Positions 17,693 to 26,137 of a stretch of DNA of 64,000 nucleotides are shown here, one piece after another. Made by a program: the position numbers and the translations under genes. This stretch comes from Pseudomonas sp. H1h (GTDB lineage Bacteria > Pseudomonadota > Gammaproteobacteria > Pseudomonadales > Pseudomonadaceae): the NCBI RefSeq assembly GCF_000633255.1, contig NZ_AYMJ01000011.1, positions 204,673 through 268,672 on the forward strand. Direction: 5' to 3'. The notes below the pieces were generated by a model that made no database searches, was not told where the DNA came from, and saw only the letters and a program-made list of their open reading frames with translations. Positions within the stretch are counted from its first letter, which is position 1, and every line of letters begins with the position of its first letter.

Positions 17693-18307
17693 TCAATGCG
17701 GGCTTAGAAGTTTAATGTCATGCCTGTTGGCTGCATCCTGTAGCCAGGCAATGAAGTTGGCATCCACGGGCAAAACGTGAACATCCATGGAGGTGATTAC
17801 TTCGATCGTCAATTCATTTAGGGTGAAGGGCTGCAACCAACTTACGATCGTTACTAACTGTTTGGCCTGATCTGACCGCCAACTGGCATGTATTTCCTCC
17901 CTAAAGCCCAAACGAACGGGGAATATAATTTGATCTCCCGATGAATCGTTAAGGACGGGACTTATGGCGTTTTTGCTCGAACGACCAATAAGCACGGTCT
18001 TTACTATTACCGGGTAATGTCCGAGAGAAACGATGTGCAGGTGCGCAAACATGCCCCCCACCCTTACATCAATCTTCAAATTTTCCTTCTCTCTTTCCGC
18101 TTGCATTCTCTCGCCGCGGTTAGCCATCCATAGGCTAACAAGAACGGCTAGCAGCGCCCCCACCCCGGAGACCCAGCTACCGGCGGTATTCCAATCCCAA
18201 ACGAAGGAAACAGTCGACGTAGAGTTAAAATTGATGCCTGCGGTAAGACCAAGCATCCCGCAAATCAGGCACATTAGCGCCGCGATCAGCACTGCCATCC
18301 AATTCAT
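17693..18307 (-). CDS. two-TM membrane protein (accessory)
   Basis: A 204-residue protein with two N-terminal membrane segments (residues about 4-26 and 44-64) and a cytoplasmic or periplasmic beta-rich C-terminal domain. The loop and second segment (WNTAGSWVSGVGALLAVLVSLWMANRGER) resemble small phage-encoded inner-membrane proteins. The gene lies between connector and scaffold genes and has its own terminator, so it is probably a moron. Function unknown. Confidence 0.65.
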   Translation of the reverse strand: MNWMAVLIAALMCLICGMLGLTAGINFNSTSTVSFVWDWNTAGSWVSGVGALLAVLVSLWMANRGERMQAEREKENLKIDVRVGGMFAHLHIVSLGHYPVIVKTVLIGRSSKNAISPVLNDSSGDQIIFPVRLGFREEIHASWRSDQAKQLVTIVSWLQPFTLNELTIEVITSMDVHVLPVDANFIAWLQDAANRHDIKLLSPH

Positions 18308-18373
18308 TAACTAGCCCCCTAAATCACAGGAGCTTATAGCAGCCAGCACGCGACCGGCCAACCGCTTTGCACT

Positions 18374-18859
18374 CTACTCAACGACAGTCAACCCACGCAT
18401 GACAAGGTAATCAGCGAACTGCGTCCTACTCGGCGCGTATGGCGGCGGTCGCATGCGAAAGCCCGGCGTATCGCGATTGAGCCGAGTTCGTCGCCCGTTT
18501 GGCTCCGTGCAATGCGTTGGCTCTTCGATCTGGAAGCCCTGTTCGGCGGCGTATAACTCAACTGCCAGCCGTACTTGGCCCCATTCAAGCTCAAAGGGCA
18601 CGAACGTCTCTGAAAGCGTCTGGCATTCGATCTTACAGTCACGCCGAGGCCAGGCCATTGCCTGATCTGGATTGGCCTTGCGCCCTTTCCACTGCCGGGC
18701 GTTGATGTCCGCCGCGGCGCGCAGCAGCAACGCAACCTGATCGGGCTCTGCTTCAGGGATCCGAAAGCCGTAGTAGTCGCGGTAGAAGGTCAGCTTCTCC
18801 AGCGGTACAAAGCTGTTGGCATCCGGCCTTCCCTGCCCATCCTCAACAATGATCTGCAT
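18374..18859 (-). CDS. head-tail adaptor-like (DnaT_2-type) protein
   Basis: A 161-residue protein with the features of the phage family annotated as putative DnaT-like ssDNA-binding protein: DYYGFRI, LLLRAAADINARQWKGRKANP and a MAWPR motif. Members sit in head gene clusters and are more likely head-tail adaptors than replication proteins. It follows the Mu gpF-like gene by 8 nt. Confidence 0.65.
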   Translation of the reverse strand: MQIIVEDGQGRPDANSFVPLEKLTFYRDYYGFRIPEAEPDQVALLLRAAADINARQWKGRKANPDQAMAWPRRDCKIECQTLSETFVPFELEWGQVRLAVELYAAEQGFQIEEPTHCTEPNGRRTRLNRDTPGFRMRPPPYAPSRTQFADYLVMRGLTVVE

Positions 18860-18867
18860 CGGTCATC

Positions 18868-19980
18868 TCAACCTGGTGGTGTCCCGAGTGTAACGCCTGC
18901 CCGGGCGAACATGTCAGGCTCAATGGCCTTCAGTTCGGCCAGGGTCAGTGGCTTGAACTTCTTGTCGAGCTGCAGCTTGGCGAACTTCTCCGGCGTCAGC
19001 CCGCCATCTCGGAACAGCTTGCCCCGGACGGGGCCAAGTGCATGATCTTGGAAGCTCGCTGGCTGTGTTGCCAGCCATTCGTAATAATTCAAACTTGCAT
19101 CGACCTGCGCCCCGCCATTGTCGCCTATCGAAGCGCGCGTGGCGTCCTTGGCAAACGTCTCCGAAAGCCTGGTGGTCGGCACCGTAGTCGACCGGCAGTT
19201 GATGTGCGCCGGCGGCAGCGGCCCTTTCCCCAAGTCAAAGCGCATACCATCCAAGCCCTTGCACTGTTGTGAGGTCTTGCGGTCGAGCGTCGAAACCCAC
19301 CTGTAGCCCAAAACTACATCACTATTGGCCTTCAGGGTTTCCATCCGCGCCGTGGTGGCCACATGCTGAATCGCTGTCTGCACCACAGAGGCGGCGTTGC
19401 GATTGCTTACTGCAAGAATGCCATCGGTAAAGTTCTGCGCCGCGGTGCCGCGAATAGCCTGGATGATCTGGGCGTTCGTCTGGCCTTGGCCGAAGCCGAG
19501 CCGGATGGTGTTCGTTACCCGCATCGTCTCAGTCCGCGTCCAGCCGCTGAGGAAGCTCTTGAGCAGCTTCCCGCCATCGATGCCCTTCACCTGCAGCGGA
19601 TAGGAGAACACCGCCGCGCGGATCACCGTGTTGGTCGGCACCACTGCGTCGATGGAGAGCGCATTGCTCAGGCTGTTGGCCTCGAAGGTGGCCTCATACA
19701 GCGCAATATCCACCAGATCGACCTGCACAACATCGCCGAAGGCCTTATAAATCTCCAGCAGCTTTCCGTCGACTCGGGCCAGAAACTGCTCAAGGCGATC
19801 GCGACTGTAGGTCGTCAGCTCCTTGCGTGTCAGTTGCTCGCGCACCAGCTTGTCGATCTGGCGCAGGTACTTCTCGAACTTTTTGACCTCGCCAGCCTTA
19901 AGCCGCTCCAGCATTACCGAGTGACGGGTCGTCTGCTCCAGTAATTGGCTGTCCGCCTGCGCCTGGCTTGTCGTTGACAT
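18868..19980 (-). CDS. minor head protein (Mu gpF-like)
   Basis: A 370-residue protein. The C-terminal half carries the phage Mu protein F-like domain, including RWVSTLDRKTSQQCKGLDG and LPPAHINCRSTTVP; these Cys and His residues probably bind a metal. Such proteins enter the procapsid with the portal. It starts at ATG 19980, inside the 3' end of the portal gene (overlap about 80 nt). The longer frame to 20019 lacks a better signal. Confidence 0.85.
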   Translation of the reverse strand: MSTTSQAQADSQLLEQTTRHSVMLERLKAGEVKKFEKYLRQIDKLVREQLTRKELTTYSRDRLEQFLARVDGKLLEIYKAFGDVVQVDLVDIALYEATFEANSLSNALSIDAVVPTNTVIRAAVFSYPLQVKGIDGGKLLKSFLSGWTRTETMRVTNTIRLGFGQGQTNAQIIQAIRGTAAQNFTDGILAVSNRNAASVVQTAIQHVATTARMETLKANSDVVLGYRWVSTLDRKTSQQCKGLDGMRFDLGKGPLPPAHINCRSTTVPTTRLSETFAKDATRASIGDNGGAQVDASLNYYEWLATQPASFQDHALGPVRGKLFRDGGLTPEKFAKLQLDKKFKPLTLAELKAIEPDMFARAGVTLGTPPG

Positions 19981-21358
19981 CTTCTTTGTCCAGGTTAATG
20001 CCGGCCGACTCGCGCTCATCGCTGATCAGGTCGGCTTCATCTTCATATGGGCGCTCCGGCAGCTTGCCGGTGGTGAGGTACTGCCAGTAGGTATCGGCGC
20101 TGATCGTTCCGGCCATCACACCTTTCAGCAGCTCGGCGAGAACCTGCGCGTCGACCACTGGGGTCACGAATTCAGGGTTCACCTTGAACTTGACCTGCTT
20201 GGGGTCGTAGCCCTTCCACTCGGCGGCGTATCGCAGACCCTGCTCCACCGCCTCGGCCACCGTGATGACGATGCTGTGCAGCGTGGCGTGCTGGTCGTTT
20301 TGGCGTGTTTTGCGCGCCTCACCCGACTCCGTACCGGCCACGTCCATGACCTTGGCGCCGGCTTCAAGCGCGGCGTTTTTCTGGTCATCCATGGCTTTGC
20401 GTACTGCTTCAATGCCGGCACCTTGGAACTCTAGGTAACCGCACTGTCCGCTCGGGCCAAGATCCCATGCCGCCGATGGCCCCGTCACGCTGAGCTCTAC
20501 GGACTCATCGAGACCGGACACCCACGGCTGCGGATGGCTAGTTTGGTGCAGTGCGGTGAAGTAGTCAGCACTCAGCTGATACGACTTCAAAGCGGCCCGC
20601 GCCATGGTCAGCAGCGGCACCTCGTCGACATCTGGCGAGTTGTCGGTAGAGCCGCAGTAGATCACCGGAAGGTACGCCAGCCCTTTGACTAGGCGATTGT
20701 CGGTGTCAGTGGTACCTAGAGGCCGCTCATCCTCGACAAGTTCGCCACCCTCGTTCCGCACCGCGGTGTAGCAAACATTTCCGTCCATGAAGAACTCACG
20801 GAAAACCGTGTCGCAGTCGTGGCTGTATCGATCGCCGCCCTTCTTGCGAAACTCGCGGAACACCGAAAGGACCAGATCCTGCCGGCCGCCTTGGTCCGCG
20901 GTGTCCCAGTTGATGGCGTTGCGCGTGGCATAAGTCGAGAAATACGGCTCGCCGCGATCATCGATGTTCACCACCAGCGGCACCCGACCGTGCGAGATCG
21001 CCTGGCGCACCATGCGGAAGAACAGCTGCTTCAGGCCGAAGCCGTCCGCCGTGGCGTTGTCCTCCAACACTTTCAAACCAGTGGGCAGTTCGATCTCCGG
21101 GATCAGCCGAGACACCAACCCCATCATCGAGCGCAGAGAGTCACGCACCCAGTGCTCGTACTGAGCGCGGGCCGTGTAGTTCGCGTAAAGGTACTTGTTG
21201 CCGGCGGCGTCGAGCTTTTCGGCTTCGACCATGCCGCTCGGCTTGGGCAGGTTGCGCTCGTTGCGTTTGACGGCGCACTCACCCTCGAGCGCGTCGTCCA
21301 TCATCTCCCACTCGGCGATGTGCGCGTCGTAGTCGGGGTTTGTCGATTGCACTGGCAT
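19898..21358 (-). CDS. portal protein
   Basis: A 486-residue protein of the DUF4055-type portal group (start MPVQSTNPDYDAHI; YEHWVRDSLRSMMGLVSR; QTSHPQPWVSGL; the C-terminal helix region RKTRQNDQHATLHSIV). It forms the dodecameric ring for DNA packaging. The ATG at 21358 overlaps the terminase stop (TGATG). The extra N-terminal residues up to 21526 are in terminase coding sequence and are rejected. Confidence 0.88.
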   Translation of the reverse strand: MPVQSTNPDYDAHIAEWEMMDDALEGECAVKRNERNLPKPSGMVEAEKLDAAGNKYLYANYTARAQYEHWVRDSLRSMMGLVSRLIPEIELPTGLKVLEDNATADGFGLKQLFFRMVRQAISHGRVPLVVNIDDRGEPYFSTYATRNAINWDTADQGGRQDLVLSVFREFRKKGGDRYSHDCDTVFREFFMDGNVCYTAVRNEGGELVEDERPLGTTDTDNRLVKGLAYLPVIYCGSTDNSPDVDEVPLLTMARAALKSYQLSADYFTALHQTSHPQPWVSGLDESVELSVTGPSAAWDLGPSGQCGYLEFQGAGIEAVRKAMDDQKNAALEAGAKVMDVAGTESGEARKTRQNDQHATLHSIVITVAEAVEQGLRYAAEWKGYDPKQVKFKVNPEFVTPVVDAQVLAELLKGVMAGTISADTYWQYLTTGKLPERPYEDEADLISDERESAGINLDKEDVNDKPGAGGQPITGADDPSLGNAGAA

Positions 21359-22695
21359 CAGGCCAAGCCTCCAATTCGGCGTGTTCCGCCTGTGCGTTTG
21401 ATGCACGGCCACTCGACGTCGATGCAATACCCAATCGCCGTGGTGATGTGCTGGTAGTCGTTTTTCTGGTCTTCCTGGAAGGTCGAGCCCATTTGAAGTT
21501 GAACCGTACTCAAACCCTTGTGGCACCAGGGAGCGGTGACCGGGTTGATGAACAGGCTTGTTTCTCCTGAGGCTGTCAGGATCTTTGCCCGCACGGCGTT
21601 CTGCCGGTCCTTGATGGACGGGTGCGCCGGCTTGACCTTGCGCGTGTACGTCCAGCCATTAGCCTTGAGCACGCCCTCGATGTCGGTGTAGTCAGATGCG
21701 TGGCCGTGCTTCTCGCCCGCCTTGCCGGCCGGGTCGCCGTAGATCAGGACATGCTTGTTCTTGTGGTCCTTGAACTTGTCCACGAACTCGGCTGCCGACT
21801 GCTTCGATACCGCGCTAATCAGCACGATCTCATCCAGCAGGTAAAGGTCTTTGCCGTCGTTGCGCCGCACACCGATGGCCGAAGACAGGGGCGTGAAGTT
21901 CTGGTCGTGCATCCACAACAGCTGCTCGTGCGGCTCAATGGCTGCATTCGTGGTGTTCGCCTTGCTGTAGTCCTCGTAGATACGGCCTGATGCCGTTTCA
22001 AACGATGCTTCGAATTCCTGCTTGAACTGCTTGGCCGACATGGCCCGCTTCATTGCATCCATTACGTCAGCCGGAAGAATCTCGGCCGATTTCCAATGAA
22101 ACACGCGGAAGTTCGGGTCATTGCCCGACTCCGCCTGCATGCACAGGTCGTAGTAATGGTTCAGGCCGTCCGGCACGCCAAGCAACCAGCACCAGGCCCG
22201 GTAATCCGGCATGGTCGGGTTGACGGTGTTCAGCGCCGGGAGAATGTTTGCTTCCCAGGCATCCGGCTTGATGTCGGCGAACTCGTCGATTCCGCCGCCC
22301 GTCCACGGGATACCCTCGATCCGCTGTGGCTTGTCCAAGCCGATGACGTGGATCTCGCTACCGTTGTCCAAGTAGATGATCAGATCCGACTCAGAAGGCC
22401 GGCGACTGTGCATGCAGCTCAGCGTGAAAGCCTTGAGGTCATCCCAGAAGATCTTCTTGGCCTGGGCATGCGTTGGCGCGGCGGCGAAGTACATGCCGGT
22501 GTAAGCGGATGCCTGCTTTACGAGGAAGCGCTTGAACCGTTCGGTCTTGCCGCTTCGGCGCCCAGCAGGCACCAGCGGGAAACGGATGCCCTCAGATACA
22601 GCCGCAACCAGGGCGAGCTGTACAGGGTGATCCTTGAGCGGATACCAGCGTGACAGTTGGCGATCAAACAACAGGTTGCCGGTGTTGGCCTTCAT
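21358..22695 (-). CDS. terL: terminase large subunit
   Basis: A 445-residue packaging motor. The ATPase domain has Walker A PAGRRSGKT (residues 43-51) and a Walker B-like GGGIDEFAD. The C-terminal nuclease domain has acidic residues in IYGDPAGKAGEKHGHASDYTDI. It overlaps the small subunit by 4 nt (ATGA) and the portal by one base. Confidence 0.93.
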   Translation of the reverse strand: MKANTGNLLFDRQLSRWYPLKDHPVQLALVAAVSEGIRFPLVPAGRRSGKTERFKRFLVKQASAYTGMYFAAAPTHAQAKKIFWDDLKAFTLSCMHSRRPSESDLIIYLDNGSEIHVIGLDKPQRIEGIPWTGGGIDEFADIKPDAWEANILPALNTVNPTMPDYRAWCWLLGVPDGLNHYYDLCMQAESGNDPNFRVFHWKSAEILPADVMDAMKRAMSAKQFKQEFEASFETASGRIYEDYSKANTTNAAIEPHEQLLWMHDQNFTPLSSAIGVRRNDGKDLYLLDEIVLISAVSKQSAAEFVDKFKDHKNKHVLIYGDPAGKAGEKHGHASDYTDIEGVLKANGWTYTRKVKPAHPSIKDRQNAVRAKILTASGETSLFINPVTAPWCHKGLSTVQLQMGSTFQEDQKNDYQHITTAIGYCIDVEWPCIKRTGGTRRIGGLA

Positions 22696-23207
22696 GACGG
22701 CAGCCTCGCGATCAAATCGGCCAGCAGCTGGGCGTTTGAGTTTCCGCCGCCCTTCTCTATCAGCTTGAGCTCGGCCTTACGCTTCTCGATCTCAAGCAGT
22801 TTGATTTCTTCATCCAGCGACTTGTCCGGCTCAACGCGTCGATTGACGTATACGTCCCCGATCTCCTTGGCTGCTTGCTCAATGATCTGAGTGGCAAGGG
22901 CCATGTTCTTCATTGTCTCGGCCTTTTCAGCCATGCGTCCAAGCGCGCGTAGTCGATACGCACGGTTTGCGATCGGTATCTCTGCGGTCTGCTCACGAAA
23001 GCGCTTGCGGGTGTCATGAAAGAGGGTCTGCCACTTGGCTGCCAGGTTCACGCCGGCGCGCTTGGTTGGGTCGTGCTGCTCTACCTGCTGGCGGGTTACA
23101 TCAACATCGAATTCTTGCTTCACCGCTTGTGAGACCTGCGTCGGAGTGTCGAAACACGCCAAAGCCTGAACGATGAAGGCTTTCACATCGTTTTTCAGGG
23201 CTGCCAT
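22692..23207 (-). CDS. terS: terminase small subunit (DUF2280-like)
   Basis: A 171-residue protein with an N-terminal helix-turn-helix (FDTPTQVSQAVKQEFDVDVTRQQVEQHDP) and helical oligomerisation region, as in DUF2280 terminase small subunits. It recognises viral DNA and hands it to TerL. It is directly coupled to terL. Confidence 0.85.
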   Translation of the reverse strand: MAALKNDVKAFIVQALACFDTPTQVSQAVKQEFDVDVTRQQVEQHDPTKRAGVNLAAKWQTLFHDTRKRFREQTAEIPIANRAYRLRALGRMAEKAETMKNMALATQIIEQAAKEIGDVYVNRRVEPDKSLDEEIKLLEIEKRKAELKLIEKGGGNSNAQLLADLIARLPS

Positions 23208-23238
23208 AGATTGGATTCCGTCTCATGCCTGTCTCATA

Positions 23239-23862
23239 TCAGGCCGACTTGAGCAGACAGGTTCCGCAGGCCCTCGCAATGTTCATTTTCCCTACCTCGG
23301 CAGGATTGTTTGCAGCATCCACCAGCTCTTGAACCGCCAGACTTGCACCATACCGACGCACCACACCGACGAACTCTTCAACGTCGTGTCCGCGCATCTC
23401 AAGCTTGGGCAGGCCGTCCTGGGTGAAAGCTGGTTGACCGTACTTATCGGTCGCCTGGGCGATGTGGTAAAGCTCATGCTCAACCAGTGCGCAGAAGTCA
23501 GCATCAGAGCACTGGGCGCAGTAATCGGCGGCAAGGGTGATGATGTAGGCCGGCACGTCGCCGAACCAATCCATCATTTGCTGTTCCATTCTCGCCTTTT
23601 GCCAACCACCAGCGCGAAACGCTACCTGCTCGGCTTGACCGACCACTGTGCGCCCCTTCTTCGTGAAGGCAGCAGATGCCCACATCACACGAATGTCCGC
23701 ATCGATCAGATGGGCGTGTTCTTCGTTATAAACGCTTCCGGTTTCGGCGAGAATTTCGGTCTGGAGCCATTCCCACACCTCGGGCGCCGGAGTCAGGCGG
23801 ATGCCGAAGTCAGGTAGATCGGACAGATCAAGCAGTGAGCCAGGTGGTGTGGGTCTTTCCAT
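23239..23862 (-). CDS. putative phage metallopeptidase
   Basis: A 207-residue protein with a zinc-protease signature VEHELYHI (HExxH) and a downstream glutamate region (HDVEEFVGV), matching the putative phage metallopeptidase family found beside terminase genes. Its target is unknown; head maturation or host protein cleavage are possible. The start is ATG at 23862, 5 nt after GAGGAG; the preceding GTG is less well placed. Confidence 0.75.
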   Translation of the reverse strand: MERPTPPGSLLDLSDLPDFGIRLTPAPEVWEWLQTEILAETGSVYNEEHAHLIDADIRVMWASAAFTKKGRTVVGQAEQVAFRAGGWQKARMEQQMMDWFGDVPAYIITLAADYCAQCSDADFCALVEHELYHIAQATDKYGQPAFTQDGLPKLEMRGHDVEEFVGVVRRYGASLAVQELVDAANNPAEVGKMNIARACGTCLLKSA

Positions 23863-23955
23863 CACGTCTCCTCATTGGTATCCAAGAAAGCGTCGATCAG
23901 AGCAGTTCCTATAACCACCCGAACTTTTCCAACTATCATCTTCGGAAGCCACACC

Positions 23956-24351
23956 ATGGGAATGCACCTGCAAAGGAGTCTGCTCGAATTGGATATCTAT
24001 TACTCGAAGCTGTTATTTGTAGCCCTCCCCGCACTCCTTCTCCTGCTGTACATCGGTCTTGGCCTGTTCGATCAGATCAGACCTAAAGGAGTCGTTTGGG
24101 GAGCTTGGAAAACGCACTGCTACTCAGGAGCTATGGGCTTTGGAGCTGGAATTTCTTTAGTTTTTGTCGTTACGTTCTTACTAAGAAAGACCTACCCAGG
24201 CAGGTTGGAAATTTACGTATTCAGCGTGTCGCTTTTGAATGCTTATCTGTATACCGCTACTGCTTTAATCGTGAACGTTCGATACTTTTTGAATCGCCGA
24301 CAAAAACGCGCTGAAGCCCTCAATGCGTCAGACCAGCCTCCGCCCATTTAA
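23956..24351 (+). CDS. multi-TM membrane protein (accessory, opposite strand)
   Basis: A 131-residue protein with three or four membrane segments (residues about 18-38, 55-80, 88-110). The start MGMHLQRSLL at 23956 is preceded by CGGAAG. It lies on the plus strand between minus-strand late genes, and its 3' end overlaps a truncated minus-strand reading frame at 24328-24411. It is probably an inserted moron. No family recognised. Confidence 0.6.
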   Translation: MGMHLQRSLLELDIYYSKLLFVALPALLLLLYIGLGLFDQIRPKGVVWGAWKTHCYSGAMGFGAGISLVFVVTFLLRKTYPGRLEIYVFSVSLLNAYLYTATALIVNVRYFLNRRQKRAEALNASDQPPPI

Positions 24352-24411
24352 CGGTCGCCCAGTCCGGTAGGCTCGTTCGATCGCCTCCCAATCGGGTTGC
24401 TTGGTTGTCAT
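24328..24411 (-). pseudogene. truncated HTH/terminase-like gene fragment
   Basis: A 27-codon frame with a good AAGGA site 6 nt before the ATG at 24411. The first 18 residues (MTTKQPDWEAIERAYRTG) resemble the start of phage helix-turn-helix proteins of the small-terminase type (DWEAIE.AYRAG then LSLREIA). The match ends abruptly at about 24358, where the inserted plus-strand gene begins. I read it as the 5' remnant of a gene cut off by that insertion. Confidence 0.35.
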
Positions 24412-24420
24412 TGGAGATCC

Positions 24421-24675
24421 TTATGTCTCTGGCTGCTCCAGCAGCACATCAATCAGCTTCTGCTCACCCAGCCGCATTGCGCCCAGGCATTGCAGGTCGT
24501 CGCACTTTGGCCCGAGACCGAACACGGTCACCTCGCCTTTAGGCCCCATGATGGTCAGCGCGCCTACCGTGCATTCCGGGTGCACACCGGCATCGAGGTC
24601 GTCAGCGATCTTGCGCAGGGTCTTGGCGGCGTCGCGCCAACCCTCCCGCTTGAACTCAACGAGCTTCGCGGTCAT
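24421..24675 (-). CDS. hypothetical phage protein
   Basis: An 84-residue protein starting MTAKLVEFKREGW, with a helical N-terminal half and a beta-rich C-terminal half. The ATG overlaps the stop of the upstream gene (ATGA). No domain recognised. It lies between lysis genes and terminase in the late operon. Confidence 0.6.
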   Translation of the reverse strand: MTAKLVEFKREGWRDAAKTLRKIADDLDAGVHPECTVGALTIMGPKGEVTVFGLGPKCDDLQCLGAMRLGEQKLIDVLLEQPET

Positions 24676-24860
24676 GCCGTTAACCTCTGGAACCACTCTT
24701 CAATGATCCGGCGCAGAACTGGCTCGGTTAGGATGGCCGATGGCTTGTCGCCGACGATCACCGTGCGCACCAAGTCACAGGGCAGTACGTGGACACCGTC
24801 ATCGGCCGCAACCGTCAGGTGCGGGCGTTGGTCGGCGATGTCATGGATGTCTGCGGTCAT
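24672..24860 (-). CDS. small hypothetical phage protein
   Basis: A 62-residue protein, start ATG at 24860 with GGAGC upstream. The C-terminal half, EPVLRRIIEEWFQRL, is helical. It is translationally coupled to the next gene. A palindrome-containing element (24873-24912) lies 12 nt upstream of the start. Function unknown. Confidence 0.55.
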   Translation of the reverse strand: MTADIHDIADQRPHLTVAADDGVHVLPCDLVRTVIVGDKPSAILTEPVLRRIIEEWFQRLTA

Positions 24861-24872
24861 GTCTTGCTCCGG

Positions 24873-24912
24873 TGTCGCGACACAATTTGCTGATTCGCTA
24901 AACGTGTCGCAA
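24873..24912 (+). repeat. 40-nt repeat element, copy A
   Basis: TGTCGCGACAC, 18 nt, ACGTGTCGCAA. The left arm contains the palindrome TGTCGCGACA. Copies with the same 18-nt spacing are at 34385-34424 (minus), 42980-43019 and 43752-43791. This copy lies in the divergent gap between 24672-24860 and the lipoprotein gene. Confidence 0.7.
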
Positions 24913-24981
24913 CTTGTGAAAGTGGTACTCTCATTCCAGATCTTCAGCTACCACTCATGTCCTTCGAACGGAATCGACCAA

Positions 24982-25320
24982 ATGACCTTCAGATACTTTC
25001 TTTTGATACTCGCGGCCGCTTCAGCGACCGGGTGCGGAACGATCAACACGACCTTCCGGGACGATTCCATCACCAGCAATAAACTGGCTCGATGGCAATC
25101 CCATTGCGATTCGGTGTCTCGCATCTACGGTGGTGCCATCCTTGACTACTGCACATTGAATGCGGAGCCGCGCCGTACCAGTGGGTTTGACGGACACCCC
25201 GCTGCAGCCCTAATCGCCTTGGATATGGGAATTTCAGCAGTCGCGGACACTCTCGTTCTGCCATACACCATTTATTTGCAAAACAAGCATGGAGATATCA
25301 AGAAGTCCCGGTTCGAATAG
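24982..25320 (+). CDS. YceK/YidQ-like lipoprotein
   Basis: A 112-residue protein with a signal peptide and lipobox-like Cys (LAAASATGCGT). The rest matches the YceK/YidQ lipoprotein family: SRIYGGAILDY and the C-terminal DMGISAVADTLVLPYTI. The family is of unknown function and often found near phage lysis genes. It is on the plus strand, against the late operon. The start ATG at 24982 gives a proper signal peptide; the frame is open further upstream, through the repeat element. Confidence 0.75.
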   Translation: MTFRYFLLILAAASATGCGTINTTFRDDSITSNKLARWQSHCDSVSRIYGGAILDYCTLNAEPRRTSGFDGHPAAALIALDMGISAVADTLVLPYTIYLQNKHGDIKKSRFE

Positions 25321-25358
25321 CAAGTGAAGTGACTGCCTCCAAGAGAAGATGACACGAC

Positions 25359-25706
25359 TTATTTGCCGCGCCGGTCGATCCCGCCCGGCGCCTTGTCACA
25401 GCGCAGGCAGTGCTCGCAGTTCATCGTCCGGCAGAGCCATGCCTTCACCCGCTGCCACCAGATGACCATGAAGATGTGGCGCATGCCGGCCAGGGCCAGC
25501 GAGACGTGCAACGTGATGCCGGCCGTGGTTGGGCCCATCATGAAGATGGTCTGCTCCCGGCTCATCACGACGAACCCGCTGATGGCAATCGCCGAATAGA
25601 TCAGCTTTCCGATGACGCCGTCCCGCACTCGACCGCTCAGAACACACCAGGTCGCCCAGAAGGCAATTAAGCCGCAGGCGATAGAGTTGATCAGTTCAAA
25701 ATTCAT
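25359..25706 (-). CDS. holin-like membrane protein
   Basis: A 115-residue protein with about three membrane segments (residues 6-24, 34-52, 62-82) and a charged Cys-containing C terminus (CRTMNCEHCLRC). It overlaps the next holin-like gene by 4 nt (ATGA). Size, topology and pairing suggest a holin or antiholin, but I cannot name the family. Confidence 0.65.
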   Translation of the reverse strand: MNFELINSIACGLIAFWATWCVLSGRVRDGVIGKLIYSAIAISGFVVMSREQTIFMMGPTTAGITLHVSLALAGMRHIFMVIWWQRVKAWLCRTMNCEHCLRCDKAPGGIDRRGK

Positions 25707-26041
25707 GGTGGATTGCCTCCCCCGAACCGCTGGCGAATAAGCGCCCAGAGGTCAGCGGATTTGATGGCGCGATTGATGGCTGCGAGCAGCGAACCACCGA
25801 ACGCCCCAAGAAGGAAGCCGATCCCTGCGACGATCTTCGGCTCGGTTACACCCAAGTAGGCGCTGACCATACTCGTCAAATAAATCGAGCAGGCGACTCC
25901 CGTAATCAGAAAAACAATCCAGGCACGCCAATCCGTCAGGTCGTCCTTGTGCCACCAACTGGCGACAACGGCGCCGACCAATCCCGCGATCAGCAATCCG
26001 AACCTGTCGATGAGCTCGAGCAGGCGATGTAAAGAATCCAT
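25703..26041 (-). CDS. holin candidate
   Basis: A 112-residue protein with three membrane segments (residues about 14-30, 42-60, 70-92), an acidic and basic loop HKDDLTD and a charged C-terminal tail, typical of class I phage holins. It would form pores in the inner membrane at lysis. It starts 60 nt downstream of a strong terminator. Confidence 0.7.
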   Translation of the reverse strand: MDSLHRLLELIDRFGLLIAGLVGAVVASWWHKDDLTDWRAWIVFLITGVACSIYLTSMVSAYLGVTEPKIVAGIGFLLGAFGGSLLAAINRAIKSADLWALIRQRFGGGNPP

Positions 26042-26095
26042 GCGCTCGACTCCGTGTGCATGATTGATAAAAAAGTCTTGTCGGAAGACCTGCGT

Positions 26096-26133
26096 CCAAA
26101 AAAGAAAGACTCTCCGCCCTAAGGCGGAGAGGT
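26096..26133 (-). terminator. strong terminator after lectin gene
   Basis: Minus strand CTCTCCGCC TTAG GGCGGAGAG followed by TCTTTCTTTTTT. Confidence 0.85.
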
Positions 26134-26137
26134 TTGC

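Noticed and set aside
16282..17715. 477-codon plus-strand frame across capsid and scaffold genes
   Set aside because: It is antisense to the major capsid and scaffold genes, which have clear family features; no start signal.
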